NCBI RefSeq assembly: GCF_002893625.1
Contig: NZ_PKMZ01000004.1
Coordinates: 214,032-278,031 of the forward strand
Direction: 5' to 3'
DNA from: Mangrovicella endophytica
GTDB taxonomy: Bacteria; Pseudomonadota; Alphaproteobacteria; Rhizobiales; Rhizobiaceae
DNA length: 64,000 nt
The translations under genes were made by a program, and so were the position numbers. This document shows positions 39,071 through 48,500 of this stretch, piece by piece. The number at the start of each line of letters is the position of its first letter. The first letter of the stretch is position 1. The notes under the pieces were generated by a model. It was not told the origin of the DNA. It worked only from the letters and a program-made list of their open reading frames with translations, and made no database searches.

Positions 39071-40543
39071 TCAGGCAGCCAGAGCAATCTCCGGCACATA
39101 TTCACGCACCCGCGCCATGTCCTCGTTGAAGGCGGCCTGCTCGCGCGCCTGGGCCTCGCGATCAGGCAGGCGCAGGATATAGGCGGGATGGACGGTGACG
39201 AGGAGCTTGGTGTCCTCGTCGAGATCGATGAGCTTCGAGCGTGTATCGCGGATGGTGACGGCCTTGCCGAGCACGGAGGCGGCGGCCGTTGCGCCGAGCG
39301 CCACGATGAGCTTCGGGCGGATCAGCTCGCGCTCCAGTTCCAGCCACCAGCGGCAGATCTTCATCTCGCCCATATTCGGCTTCTGGTGGATGCGCCGCTT
39401 GCCGCGCGGCACGAACTTGAAGTGCTTCACCGCATTGGTGACATAGGCCTGGGTGCGATCGACGCCGGCCGCCGTCAGCGCCTGGTCGAACACCTTGCCG
39501 GCCGGGCCGATGAAGGGCTCGCCGGCGAGATCCTCCTGATCACCCGGCTGCTCACCGACGAAGATCACCGGCGCGTCGGACGGCCCGCGACCGAACACGG
39601 TCTGCGTTGCCGGCTCCCACAGCGGGCAAGCCTTGCAATGCTTGGCCTGCTCGCGCGCCTCGTCGATATCGTCCGGCCGCTTGTTGAAGCCGCCGAATGC
39701 CCCTTCCCGGACTGCCGTCGCCATCTCGTTGCGCTCCGCCTGCCGTTCATGACGCAAACTCGGCAGCGTCGGTGCGGTTGCGATCATCCGCTGGGCGGAG
39801 GCTTCGGCGTTGCGGATCAGCGGCTGGATGAGCTGCGCTTCGGGCAGGTTGTGCCAGTACTTCTTCGGCATCTCGGCCTGCATCGCCTTCACCTTCAGCC
39901 GGGCCGGATTGAAGATCGAGGCGTAGTAGGTCAGCCACAGCGCCTCCATGTCGTCGTCCTTCGGCCGCTGGTCCTGCGAGGCACCAGGGGCAAAGGTCAG
40001 ATCGGCGCCGTCCCAGTGGACGGAGCGCAGCGGCGTCAGGATCGACCAGACCATACCGGCGAAACGTCGGGCAAAGAAGGGCGCCGTCAGCTCGACCACA
40101 TGATGGAAGGGCTCGAACCAGGCGATGTAGTGCCGCCCCTCCTCCGTCTCGATCTCGCGGAAGCGCACGAAGGCCTTCATCTTGTGGCTGTCGCGCCGGA
40201 CGGCCTTCTCCATCTCGATGGAGCGAACGACGTCCGTATCGGACGCGATCTCGAGAAGGCGCTTGTCGATCTGCAGCCGCCAGAGCAGGCGGTAGGCGAA
40301 GACGAAGCGGTCCGCATCGGCATGGCAAACGAGTTTGCGCGCAAGATCGGGAAACTGCTTCGGCACGAAGGCGGGCCGAGCGTCCTCGGGCAGCGGCGGC
40401 AGCGGCTCGGCGAACAGGCCTGCCACCTCGCCCTCCACGGCAAAGCCCATGTCCTCCGGCGCGATCCCGAGCGCCAGCGCGGCCCGCGCTGCGCCTCGCC
40501 AGCCGTCGAAGTCGGCGGGATGATCAAGCTTGGCGACGAACAT
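39071..40543 (-). CDS. udgX: UdgX-type uracil-DNA glycosylase fused to DUF4130
   Basis: This 490-aa protein has an N-terminal DUF4130 domain (about 1-270; for example YRLLWRLQIDKRLLEIASDT and RFAGMVWSILTPLRSVHWDG) and a C-terminal UDG family 4 domain. The UDG part has CKACPLW, GEQPGDQEDLAGEPFIGPAG and HPAYILRLP. It also carries the UdgX-specific loop KRRIH with its histidine at about residue 386. In Mycobacterium smegmatis UdgX that histidine forms a covalent bond with uracil-containing DNA. Family-4 enzymes have VKCRPP where this one has NAVKHFKF, as expected for UdgX. It lies 2 bp after a radical-SAM gene on the same strand, a recurring pair. Confidence 0.9.
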   Translation of the reverse strand: MFVAKLDHPADFDGWRGAARAALALGIAPEDMGFAVEGEVAGLFAEPLPPLPEDARPAFVPKQFPDLARKLVCHADADRFVFAYRLLWRLQIDKRLLEIASDTDVVRSIEMEKAVRRDSHKMKAFVRFREIETEEGRHYIAWFEPFHHVVELTAPFFARRFAGMVWSILTPLRSVHWDGADLTFAPGASQDQRPKDDDMEALWLTYYASIFNPARLKVKAMQAEMPKKYWHNLPEAQLIQPLIRNAEASAQRMIATAPTLPSLRHERQAERNEMATAVREGAFGGFNKRPDDIDEAREQAKHCKACPLWEPATQTVFGRGPSDAPVIFVGEQPGDQEDLAGEPFIGPAGKVFDQALTAAGVDRTQAYVTNAVKHFKFVPRGKRRIHQKPNMGEMKICRWWLELERELIRPKLIVALGATAAASVLGKAVTIRDTRSKLIDLDEDTKLLVTVHPAYILRLPDREAQAREQAAFNEDMARVREYVPEIALAA

Positions 40544-40545
40544 GG

Positions 40546-41787
40546 TCAGAACAGGCTGAGCTGCTCGGCCGGCTTCTTCGGCGCGACGCGGGCGCGTAGG
40601 CCTTCCGTGTCCGTCAGCCCGCCGGGCGACCAGTCGAGCGCCACGATGAACGGCCGGACCTTGTCGATCGACTGGCACAGCCTTGCGATGTCATCGAGCC
40701 GCAGCGTGCGGTGGCGACGCGTCGAGATGATGCGATCGACGGCTCGCGTACCGAAGCCCGGCACCCGCAGCAGCAGCTCACGGTCGGCGCGGTTGACGTC
40801 GACCGGGAAGCGCTCGCGGTTCTTCAGCGCCCAGGCGAGCTTCGGATCGACGGCGAGATCAAGCATGCCCTCCTCGCCGCCGGACACGATCTCGTCGCGC
40901 TCGAAGCCGTAGAAGCGCATCAGCCAGTCCGCCTGGTACAGCCGGTGCTCGCGCATCAGCGGCGGCTTGGCGAGCGGCAGCCGGCTCGATGAGTCCGGGA
41001 TCGGCGAAAAGGCAGAGTAGTAGACGCGGCGCAGACGGTAATTCCCGTAGAGGTTCTCCGCCCGGCCGAGAATGGCATCGTCATTGGCCGCATCGGCGCC
41101 GATGATCATCTGCGTCGACTGGCCCGCCGGGGCGAAGCGCTTCGGCTTGGCACGCTCCTTCTTCTCGGCCGTGTGCTCCTCGATCTTCAGCCTGAGCTGG
41201 CCCATCGAGCGGCGGATCTCGGCCGGCTTCTTCTCGGGAGCCAGATCCTCCAGCGCGATGTCGGTCGGCAGCTCGATGTTGATCGACAGGCGATCGGCAA
41301 AAAGCCCCGCCTCCTCCAGGAGCTGCGGCGAGGCACCGGGGATCGTCTTCAGGTGGATATAGCCGGCGAAGTTGTGCTCCAGGCGCAGGAGCCGGGCGAT
41401 CCGCACCATTTCCTCCATCGTATGATCGGAGTTGCGGATGATGCCGGAGGAAAGGAACAGGCCCTCGATGTAGTTACGCTTGTAGAACTCCATCGTCAGC
41501 TTCACGACCTCCTCTACTGTGAAGCGGGCCCGCTGCACGTTGGAGGAGGACCGGTTCACGCAGTAGACGCAGTCGTAAATGCAGAAGTTGGTCATCAGGA
41601 TCTTGAGGAGCGAGATGCATCGCCCGTCCGGCGCATAGGCGTGGCAGATGCCCGATCCTTCCGTCGATCCGATCCCCTTCGACTTGGATGAATCGCGTTT
41701 CGACGTGCCACTCGATGCGCAAGATGCATCGTATTTGGCAGCATCACTCAGGATCGCGAGCTTCTCGACGAGGGTCAGTTTGGCCAT
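40546..41787 (-). CDS. Putative DNA modification/repair radical SAM protein (TIGR03916-like)
   Basis: This 413-aa radical-SAM enzyme has the cluster motif CxxxCxxC at C69, C73 and C76 (NFCIYDCVYCVNRSS). A C-terminal helix-hairpin-helix follows (LLRVPGFGTRAVDRII), suggesting DNA binding. The N-terminus CHAYAPDGRCISLLKILMTN is family-typical. The family is known only as the partner of UdgX/DUF4130 proteins, and the gene here precedes udgX with a 2-bp gap. Its reaction is unknown. Length is standard. Family call is strong. Confidence 0.9.
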   Translation of the reverse strand: MAKLTLVEKLAILSDAAKYDASCASSGTSKRDSSKSKGIGSTEGSGICHAYAPDGRCISLLKILMTNFCIYDCVYCVNRSSSNVQRARFTVEEVVKLTMEFYKRNYIEGLFLSSGIIRNSDHTMEEMVRIARLLRLEHNFAGYIHLKTIPGASPQLLEEAGLFADRLSINIELPTDIALEDLAPEKKPAEIRRSMGQLRLKIEEHTAEKKERAKPKRFAPAGQSTQMIIGADAANDDAILGRAENLYGNYRLRRVYYSAFSPIPDSSSRLPLAKPPLMREHRLYQADWLMRFYGFERDEIVSGGEEGMLDLAVDPKLAWALKNRERFPVDVNRADRELLLRVPGFGTRAVDRIISTRRHRTLRLDDIARLCQSIDKVRPFIVALDWSPGGLTDTEGLRARVAPKKPAEQLSLF

Positions 41788-42038
41788 GCGGCCAGAATAG
41801 GGTTCCCGTTCCGTTCCGGCGAGTCAGGAGAAGCGTGGAATCGCGCTTGAGCGTTCAACTCCTCGTGCACGGGCGACCCGCTCCGGCGTAACTCCTTGTC
41901 TGCCCATCCTCTTGTTGCAGCCTGTCAGCGGAACCGCTCGCGTTCAGCTCCCGTTCAGCCGGACGGCGCCATTACTAAGGCGCACTTACGCTGGCAGTGC
42001 TGCCAGATGGCTGTGCAGACACATCTCAGGAGACAATC

Positions 42039-42458
42039 ATGCGGAAACTTCTCAACCTCGCGCTGAGCCTCACCATGCTCGGAACCAGCATCGTGAGCTT
42101 CAGCGCGCCGGCAGAAGCGCAGAGCCTGCGCGAGCGTCAGCGTTATGTCGAGCGCTACTGCGCCCGGAACCCACGCGACAGCGACTGCCGCGACTTCCGC
42201 CGCGACGCGCGCCGGTGGGACCGCCGCCGCTATGACCGCTTCGCACGCGATCGTCGCGACATCCGTGGCGATGCCGCCGCTGCCGCGATCTTTGGCCTTG
42301 CGGCCGGGGCCCTGATCGGCGGTGCGGCCGCGAGCCGTGGCGGCGCTCAGGAGGATCGGCGCCACATCGATCGCTGCGAGGCACGGTACCGCTCCTACGA
42401 CGCCCGTACCGACACCTATCTCGGCTCCAACGGCCGCCGCATTCGCTGCACGCTCTAG
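42039..42458 (+). CDS. BA14K family secreted protein (first copy)
   Basis: This 139-aa protein has a Sec signal peptide (MRKLLNLALSLTMLGTSIV...PAEAQ) and a basic Arg/Asp/Tyr-rich middle. A glycine-rich membrane-like helix (AAIFGLAAGALIGGAA) precedes the C-terminal BA14K domain RCEARYRSYDARTDTYLGS with two conserved cysteines. The family was named after an immunogenic lectin-like 14-kDa Brucella protein and is common in Hyphomicrobiales. CAGGAG lies about 9 nt before the start. A paralogue follows 219 bp downstream. Confidence 0.85.
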   Translation: MRKLLNLALSLTMLGTSIVSFSAPAEAQSLRERQRYVERYCARNPRDSDCRDFRRDARRWDRRRYDRFARDRRDIRGDAAAAAIFGLAAGALIGGAAASRGGAQEDRRHIDRCEARYRSYDARTDTYLGSNGRRIRCTL

Positions 42459-42677
42459 GCCGCAGACAGGTTCGCGGGACGGCGTCGGAAGCGCCGTCCG
42501 CATCCGACGCATCCGCCGCGCGGCAATCCGTCCGCTGCCGCCGGCGGGCGCTCTGGAACGCCGCGGCAACTGCGACGTTCTAGCTCCCAGGGACAAATTG
42601 CAAGCAGCGCGACGCCGACCCACATCTGCCCTACAGGCAGCGCGCCAGCGCCGCTCAGACCATCAGGAGTAATGAGA

Positions 42678-43133
42678 ATGAAGAAGACGATCTTGAGTCT
42701 TTGCGCCGCTGCGGCTCTCGCCACCGGCATGGTCGGAACCACTGTAGCTCCCGCCGCGGCTGACCCCTACTACAGCGGCCACCGCTATCACGGCGGCGGC
42801 TGGGGCGGGCATCGCTACCGCGGTGACTGGGGTCACCGGCGCTACTATCGCCACCATCACGGCCATGGCGATGCCGTTGCCGCCGGTGTGGTCGGCCTTG
42901 CAGCCGGCGCTCTGATCGGCGGCGCACTGGCTGACCGTGGGCCGCGCTACTACGACGGCTATGACGGCTACCCGGAGGGCCGCGTCTACTATCGCCCGGC
43001 GCCGCGCTACTACATCGACCCGCCGGTCTCCAGCAGCCACACGGCCCGCTGCGAGGCGCGCTACCGGACCTACGACGTACGCACCGACACCTTCATCGGC
43101 AATGACGGCCGTGCGCACGCCTGCCGCCTTTAA
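42678..43133 (+). CDS. BA14K family secreted protein (second copy)
   Basis: This 151-aa protein has a signal peptide (MKKTILSLCAAAALATGMV...), a Gly/His/Tyr/Arg-rich low-complexity part (GHRYHGGGWGGHRYRG, YYRHHHGHGD), the VVGLAAGALIGGALA helix and the BA14K domain RCEARYRTYDVRTDTFIGN. AGGAG lies 8 nt before the ATG at 42678; the ATG two codons upstream is a possible alternative. It shares its domain order with the preceding gene, so the pair arose by duplication. A strong terminator follows at 43165. Confidence 0.85.
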   Translation: MKKTILSLCAAAALATGMVGTTVAPAAADPYYSGHRYHGGGWGGHRYRGDWGHRRYYRHHHGHGDAVAAGVVGLAAGALIGGALADRGPRYYDGYDGYPEGRVYYRPAPRYYIDPPVSSSHTARCEARYRTYDVRTDTFIGNDGRAHACRL

Positions 43134-43506
43134 GGCGTAAGGCTTCATCGCAGGACATGCGGAAGGGGCGGCGTTCAGCCGCCCCTTTTCGTCGTGCGGA
43201 TCATGCCTGCCGCCGCAGCGGGTCTTCGACGTCGCCGCCGTCGGACGGTCACCAGCGGGATCATCAGCCGGCTGTGTATCTTCAATGACTTAACGCTGCC
43301 TCATCCCGTCCGCGAGCGGCCGGCCCGGACTGTGGCGGCGATAGCACAAGGCTTGCGCTTTCGGCCCTGCTGCGCCCGTCGAGCCGGCCGATCACCGGCT
43401 TGCGATGTTGTCTTTTCACGATTTAACGGCATGCTTACGGCAGCGACGGGAGGTGGGCAGCGGCTGACAAAGCCGCAGCGGCGGCCAAGGCCGGCCTTCT
43501 CCCGAA
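43134..43506. other. 373-bp non-coding stretch upstream of tamA
   Basis: The only structure seen is the terminator of the BA14K gene at 43165-43189. The rest should contain the tamA promoter and shows no coding signal. Short frames that cross it are not supported by composition or homology. Confidence 0.6.
43165..43189 (+). terminator. Rho-independent terminator after the second BA14K gene
   Basis: GGGGCGGC, a 5-nt loop and GCCGCCCC form a perfect 8-bp stem followed by TTTT, 31 bp after the BA14K stop. This is a textbook intrinsic terminator. Confidence 0.9.
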
Positions 43507-45576
43507 ATGGCAGTCCGCGGACGGCCGGTCCGAGCCTGCACCGGCCTTCGCGGCGGCGCGGCGGCGAAATGTTCGAGGTACGCCTTGCTCCTTGCGACAC
43601 GATCGACCCGGCTGGGCCTGACGGGAGCATCCGGACACGATCGGCGAACACGGCACCTCGGCCTTATCCTTGCCACGGTCGGCTTGCTCGCAGCTTGCGC
43701 CGTGCCCGCGCAAGCCTTCGAGATCTTCGGACTGAAGTTCTTCGAAAGCGAGAACGAGGCCGATGAGGATGCGGTCCTCGATCCCGTCAACTATACGGTC
43801 ACGCTGAACGTCACGCCGGCCGTCGAAGGGCTGGAGGACGAGCTGCGCGACGCCTCGACCCTCATAGCGGACGAGGACGATCCGGTTTCCGGCTCGCTCG
43901 GTCTCCTCTCCAAGGCTCGCAACGATCGCAAGCGGCTCGTCGCCGCGCTCTACGAGAACGCGCGATATGACGGGCTCGTGGACATCTTCATCGAGGGGCG
44001 CAACATCGCCGACCTCGCGCCGGACGCGACCTTCACCGCGCGGCCGGTGCCGGTCGAGATCCGCGTCAATCCGGGCCAGGAGTTCCAGCTCGGTTCCGTC
44101 TCGGTCAGCGCCAATGGCGTTCCGATGGACGCCGAGAAATACGAGCTGACGCCGGGCAGTTCGGCCGCCTCCGTGCGAATCCTCGACGCCGAGGCGAAAC
44201 TCTTGCGCGACCTTCGCAACGAAGGCCGTCCCTTTGTCGCCATCACCGACCGCGACGTCGTTGCCGATACCAAAACCGGGCGGCTCGACTACACGCTGCA
44301 GATCTCGCCGGGCGAGCCGGTGCCGTTCGGCGCGACCTTCGTTGACGGCGCCAAGGACGTGGACCCCGGTTTCATCGCTTACATGGCCGGCATCGAGCCG
44401 GGCGAGACCTTCTCGCCGGAGGCGCTGGAGCGCGCCCGCAAGCGCCTGATGAAGCTCGATGTCTTCTCCTCGATCAGCGTCAAGGAGGCCAAAGGCCAGG
44501 CGGCGGACGGCACGCTCCCCGTCCAGATCGAGGTCGGCGAACGCAAGTTCAACTACTACGGCTTCGGCGCGACCTTCTCGAACACGGACGGCGCCGGCGT
44601 CTCCGGCTATATCGGCAACCGCAATCTCTTCGGCCGCGCCGAGAGCATCCGCCTCGACGCCTCGGTGTCGCGCATCGGCGCCTCGGTGATCGACACGACG
44701 GGCCGGGAGACCGACGAGTTCGACTACGACGCCTCGCTGGTCTTCAAGAAGCCCGGCGTGCTCGGGCCGGACTCGGTCTATATCGGCTCGCTCGAGGTGA
44801 CGAGCGAGCATCCACTTGCCTATGACCGCCGCGCCTTCGCGCTCAGCAACGGCGTGGAATACGCGCTCGACGAGCAGCAGACGATCAATGTCGCGGTTCG
44901 CGCCGAATATGACGAGATCACCGACTATCTCGGCAGCGACAGCTTCGTGCTGGGCTCGGTGCCGATCACCTACACCTATGACGGCCGCGACGAGCCGCTG
45001 AACCCGACGTCCGGCATCTACGCCAAGCTCTTCGCCGAGCCGACCTACGAGTTCAAGGACGGCACGCCCTTCCTGAAGGCGCGCGCGGACGCCTCCACCT
45101 ACCTGTCGCTGTCGGACAGCAACCGCTTCATCCTGGCTGGGCGTCTCGCCTATGGCACGATCTTCGGCGCCGACCTGGAGGACGTGCCGAACGACCGCCG
45201 CTTCTATGCCGGCGGCGGCGGATCGGTGCGCGGCTACGCCTTCCAGTCGATCGGTCCCTACTTTCCGGATGTCGTACTGCCCGGTACTAACGAGGACTTC
45301 ACGGATACGCCGACGGGTGGCCTGTCGCTGTTCGAAGGATCGCTCGAGGCGCGCATCGGCGTGACCGAGAACATCCAGGTCGTGCCGTTCCTCGACTTCG
45401 GAACCGTCGGCGACGATCTCGTGCCCGACTTCTCCGAATTCAAGCTCGGTGCTGGCGTCGGCGCCCGCTACCTCACCGGCTTCGGGCCGATCCGCGTCGA
45501 TGTCGGTATCCCGCTCGATCCGGGGCCGCGCGACGCCAGCTTCCAGATCTATGCCGGAATCGGGCAGGCCTTCTGA
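43507..45576 (+). CDS. tamA: Outer membrane translocation and assembly module protein TamA (Omp85 family)
   Basis: This up to 689-aa Omp85-type protein inserts outer membrane proteins together with TamB. After a signal-like segment (HLGLILATVGLLAACAVPAQA) come POTRA-like domains (about residues 75-310; for example VPVEIRVNPGQEFQLGSVSV and YTLQISPGEPVPFGATFVDG). A C-terminal 16-strand barrel follows (DRRFYAGGGGSVRGYAFQSI, ending in GIGQAF with the terminal Phe typical of barrel proteins). The start is uncertain: ATG at 43507 has a poor ribosome site and leaves a long basic lead, while TTG at 43585 has GAGG upstream and a shorter lead. It overlaps tamB by one base. Confidence 0.9.
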   Translation: MAVRGRPVRACTGLRGGAAAKCSRYALLLATRSTRLGLTGASGHDRRTRHLGLILATVGLLAACAVPAQAFEIFGLKFFESENEADEDAVLDPVNYTVTLNVTPAVEGLEDELRDASTLIADEDDPVSGSLGLLSKARNDRKRLVAALYENARYDGLVDIFIEGRNIADLAPDATFTARPVPVEIRVNPGQEFQLGSVSVSANGVPMDAEKYELTPGSSAASVRILDAEAKLLRDLRNEGRPFVAITDRDVVADTKTGRLDYTLQISPGEPVPFGATFVDGAKDVDPGFIAYMAGIEPGETFSPEALERARKRLMKLDVFSSISVKEAKGQAADGTLPVQIEVGERKFNYYGFGATFSNTDGAGVSGYIGNRNLFGRAESIRLDASVSRIGASVIDTTGRETDEFDYDASLVFKKPGVLGPDSVYIGSLEVTSEHPLAYDRRAFALSNGVEYALDEQQTINVAVRAEYDEITDYLGSDSFVLGSVPITYTYDGRDEPLNPTSGIYAKLFAEPTYEFKDGTPFLKARADASTYLSLSDSNRFILAGRLAYGTIFGADLEDVPNDRRFYAGGGGSVRGYAFQSIGPYFPDVVLPGTNEDFTDTPTGGLSLFEGSLEARIGVTENIQVVPFLDFGTVGDDLVPDFSEFKLGAGVGARYLTGFGPIRVDVGIPLDPGPRDASFQIYAGIGQAF

Positions 45577-48500
45577 TGACCCTTTTCCGACGCCCCTTCG
45601 ACCGCGCCCCTCGCCTCCGCTCTTGGCTGGCGCTGGCCGTCTTCGCGCCTCTCCTGCTCTCGGCTCCTCACCCCGCCGAGGCGCAGGAGTTCGTCGCCAA
45701 CCAGATCGAGAACCTGATCTCCTCCGACACGGCCCGGGTCGATATCGAGGGTCTCTCCGGCGCGCTCACCGGCGCCGTGCGCATCGACCGGCTGACCGTC
45801 TCCGACGCCGACGGCGTCTATCTCACGGCGAGCGACCTCGCCATGGACTGGTCGCCGCTGGCGCTGGTGCGCAAGAATGTCTCCATCGAGAGCCTGACGG
45901 CCGGTCGCATCGTTCTCGACCGGCTGCCGCGCAGCGCCGCGCCCGCGGCGGACGACAGCGGCGGCGGCTTCTCGCTGCCCTCAATCACCGCCGATATCCG
46001 CAGCATCGCCATCAACGAATTCGAGCTGGGGCAGGCCGTGGCGGGTACGCCGGCGCGGCTGAAGGCAACCGCGAGCCTTGGCCTTGCCGCCGACCCGACG
46101 CGCCTTGACGTGCGCGCCAATATCGACCGGCTGGACAAGCCGGGGACGATCGCCGCCACCATCGCCTTTGCGCCGGCCGAGGACCGGCTGACGATCGACG
46201 TCGCCGCGAGCGAGCCGGCGGGCGGCCTCGTCGCCGGGCTGCTGCAGCTGCCGGGCGCACCGCCGGTCAACCTGACGGTCAAGGGCAATGGCCCGTTGAG
46301 CGACTTCATGGCCAATGGCGCGCTCACCGTCGGCGGCGAGCAGGCCGCCAGCGTCACGGCGCGCGTCAACGCCCTCCCCGAAGGCCGGCGCGTCTCCGCC
46401 TCGCTCAGCGTCGCGGCCGAGCGCTTCGCACCCGACTCCGTTCGCGCCTACGTCTCCGGCGCGACCACGCTCGACGCGCAACTCCTGTTCCGTCCCGACG
46501 GGCTGATCGGGATCGACCAGGCCGACCTTGCGTCCGATGCGCTGGCGCTGACGGCGCGCGGCACGCTGGACCAAACCGGCACCGGAAACGATCTGAGCTT
46601 CTCCGTCAGCTCGCGCCAGGGTGCGGTGATCCCCTTCGCCTTCGGCACCGAGCCAAACCAGACCAAGCTCGAAGTCGCCTCGCTGAGTGGCACGCTGAAG
46701 GGCGCGCTCTCCGCCTCCGATCTCACGCTCAAGGCCGATCTGCCGACGGCGGGCTTTGGCCAGTACATCGCGCAGCGCGTCACCGCATCGGCGACCGGCA
46801 ACGGCTTCAACGTGACGGCGCTGACCGGCCCCTTCGCCATCGAGGCCGCGGCCCAGTCCGTCGCCTCGCCGGAGGGCCTTGCTGACCGTTTCCTCGAAGG
46901 CCCCGTTGCCATCACGGCTGCCGGCTCGCTCGGTGACACGGGCCTGACGCTGACCGAAAGCAAAGCGACGACGAAGGTCGCCGAGGCGAGTGTCGCCGGC
47001 ACCGCGGCGCTGAACTTCTCCGCCTTCGACCTGTCGCTGTCGACCGCCTTCGACACCTCGGCCCTATCGGCCGCGATGATCCCGCTCGCCGGCGACCGGC
47101 TGGCGATCTCCGGCAAGGTGGCGCGCACGGCGGCGGGCGCCCTCTCGGCGGCGGAGCTTGCCGTCAAGGGCACCGGCCTCAGCATCACCGGCCAGGCCGG
47201 CCTCGACGCCGGCACTGTTTCCGCCGATATCAAGGGCACCATCGCACAGGCCGAGGCGGTGAACGCCGCGCTCGGCGGCGAGGCACAGTTCTCCCTGACC
47301 GCCTCCGGCCCGGTGGAAAAGCCGGACGTCGACATCGCGCTGAACAGCAATGGCCTGACGATCGGTGGCCGCAAGCTCTCCGACCTCAAGATCGAGGCCC
47401 GCGGCAGCTTCAACCCGACGGCACCGTCCGGCACGGTGCGCGTGGCCGGCAATCTCGACGGCGCGCCGATCACCGGCACCGCCGATGTCGAGACGCTGCC
47501 GAGCGGCGAGCGGCGGATCCGCAACCTTGCAATCAAGCAGGGACCGAACTCGATCACCGGCGAGCTGCAGATCACCGACAGCGCAGCGCCCGTCGGCACC
47601 CTCACCGTTGCGGTCGAGGACATCGGCCCGCTCGCGGCGCTGGCGATGCAGGAGGCCGGCGGCGACCTCAACGGCACGGTGAAGCTCGGCCTGTCCGATC
47701 AGGATCAGCCGCTGGCGACCCTCGACCTCGTCTCCCGGCAGCTGACGGTCGGCGGCAATACGCTGCGCGGCGCCGACATCAAGCTTTCGGCCGAGGACTA
47801 TCTCGGCCAGCCCTTCCCGCAGGGACGCGTGACGGCCGAGGGGATCGACGCCGGCGGTGTGGCCGTCCGCGATCTCTCAATCGCGCTCGACCGAAAGGGC
47901 GAGCTGACGACGCTCGCCACCACCGCGACGGCCAACAGCGTGCCGGTGGAAGTCGCCGGCAGCGTGCGCTTCGATGCAGATGCCACGATCGTTTCGGCTG
48001 ACCGCCTGACGGCCGACATCGAGGGTGCAGCCGTTGCCCTCGCCAACCCCACCGCGCTGACCATCGTCAATGGCGGGACACGCTTCGAGGCGCTGACGCT
48101 GAATGTCGGCAGCGGCTCGCTTGTCCTCAACGGCACGGCCGGAGAGACGCTCGACCTGACGGCGCGGCTGAACGCCGTCCCCGCCGCCGTCGCCAATCCG
48201 TTCGTCCCGGACCTTGCCGCCTCCGGCACATTGAGCGGTGAAGCCAGCGCCAAGGGACCGGCCGGCGATCCCACCGCCACCTTCGCCATCACCGGCACCG
48301 ACATCGCAACCAGCCAGACGCGCGCGGCCAAACTCCCGCCGCTGACGCCGCGCATTGCTGGCGACTACGCCAAGGGCACGCTCAACCTGCACGAGGCGGC
48401 GGTGGGTCTCGGGGAAGGCGCGGTGTCGGCGAGCGGACAGGTCGGCGAGCAGCTGAACCTCAGGATTGCCGCCGACAAGGTGCCGGTGGCGCTCGCCAAC

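Noticed and set aside
43194..43766. 190-codon frame between the BA14K genes and tamA
   Set aside because: It overlaps the start of tamA in another frame and is Arg/Pro-rich with no domain or ribosome site.
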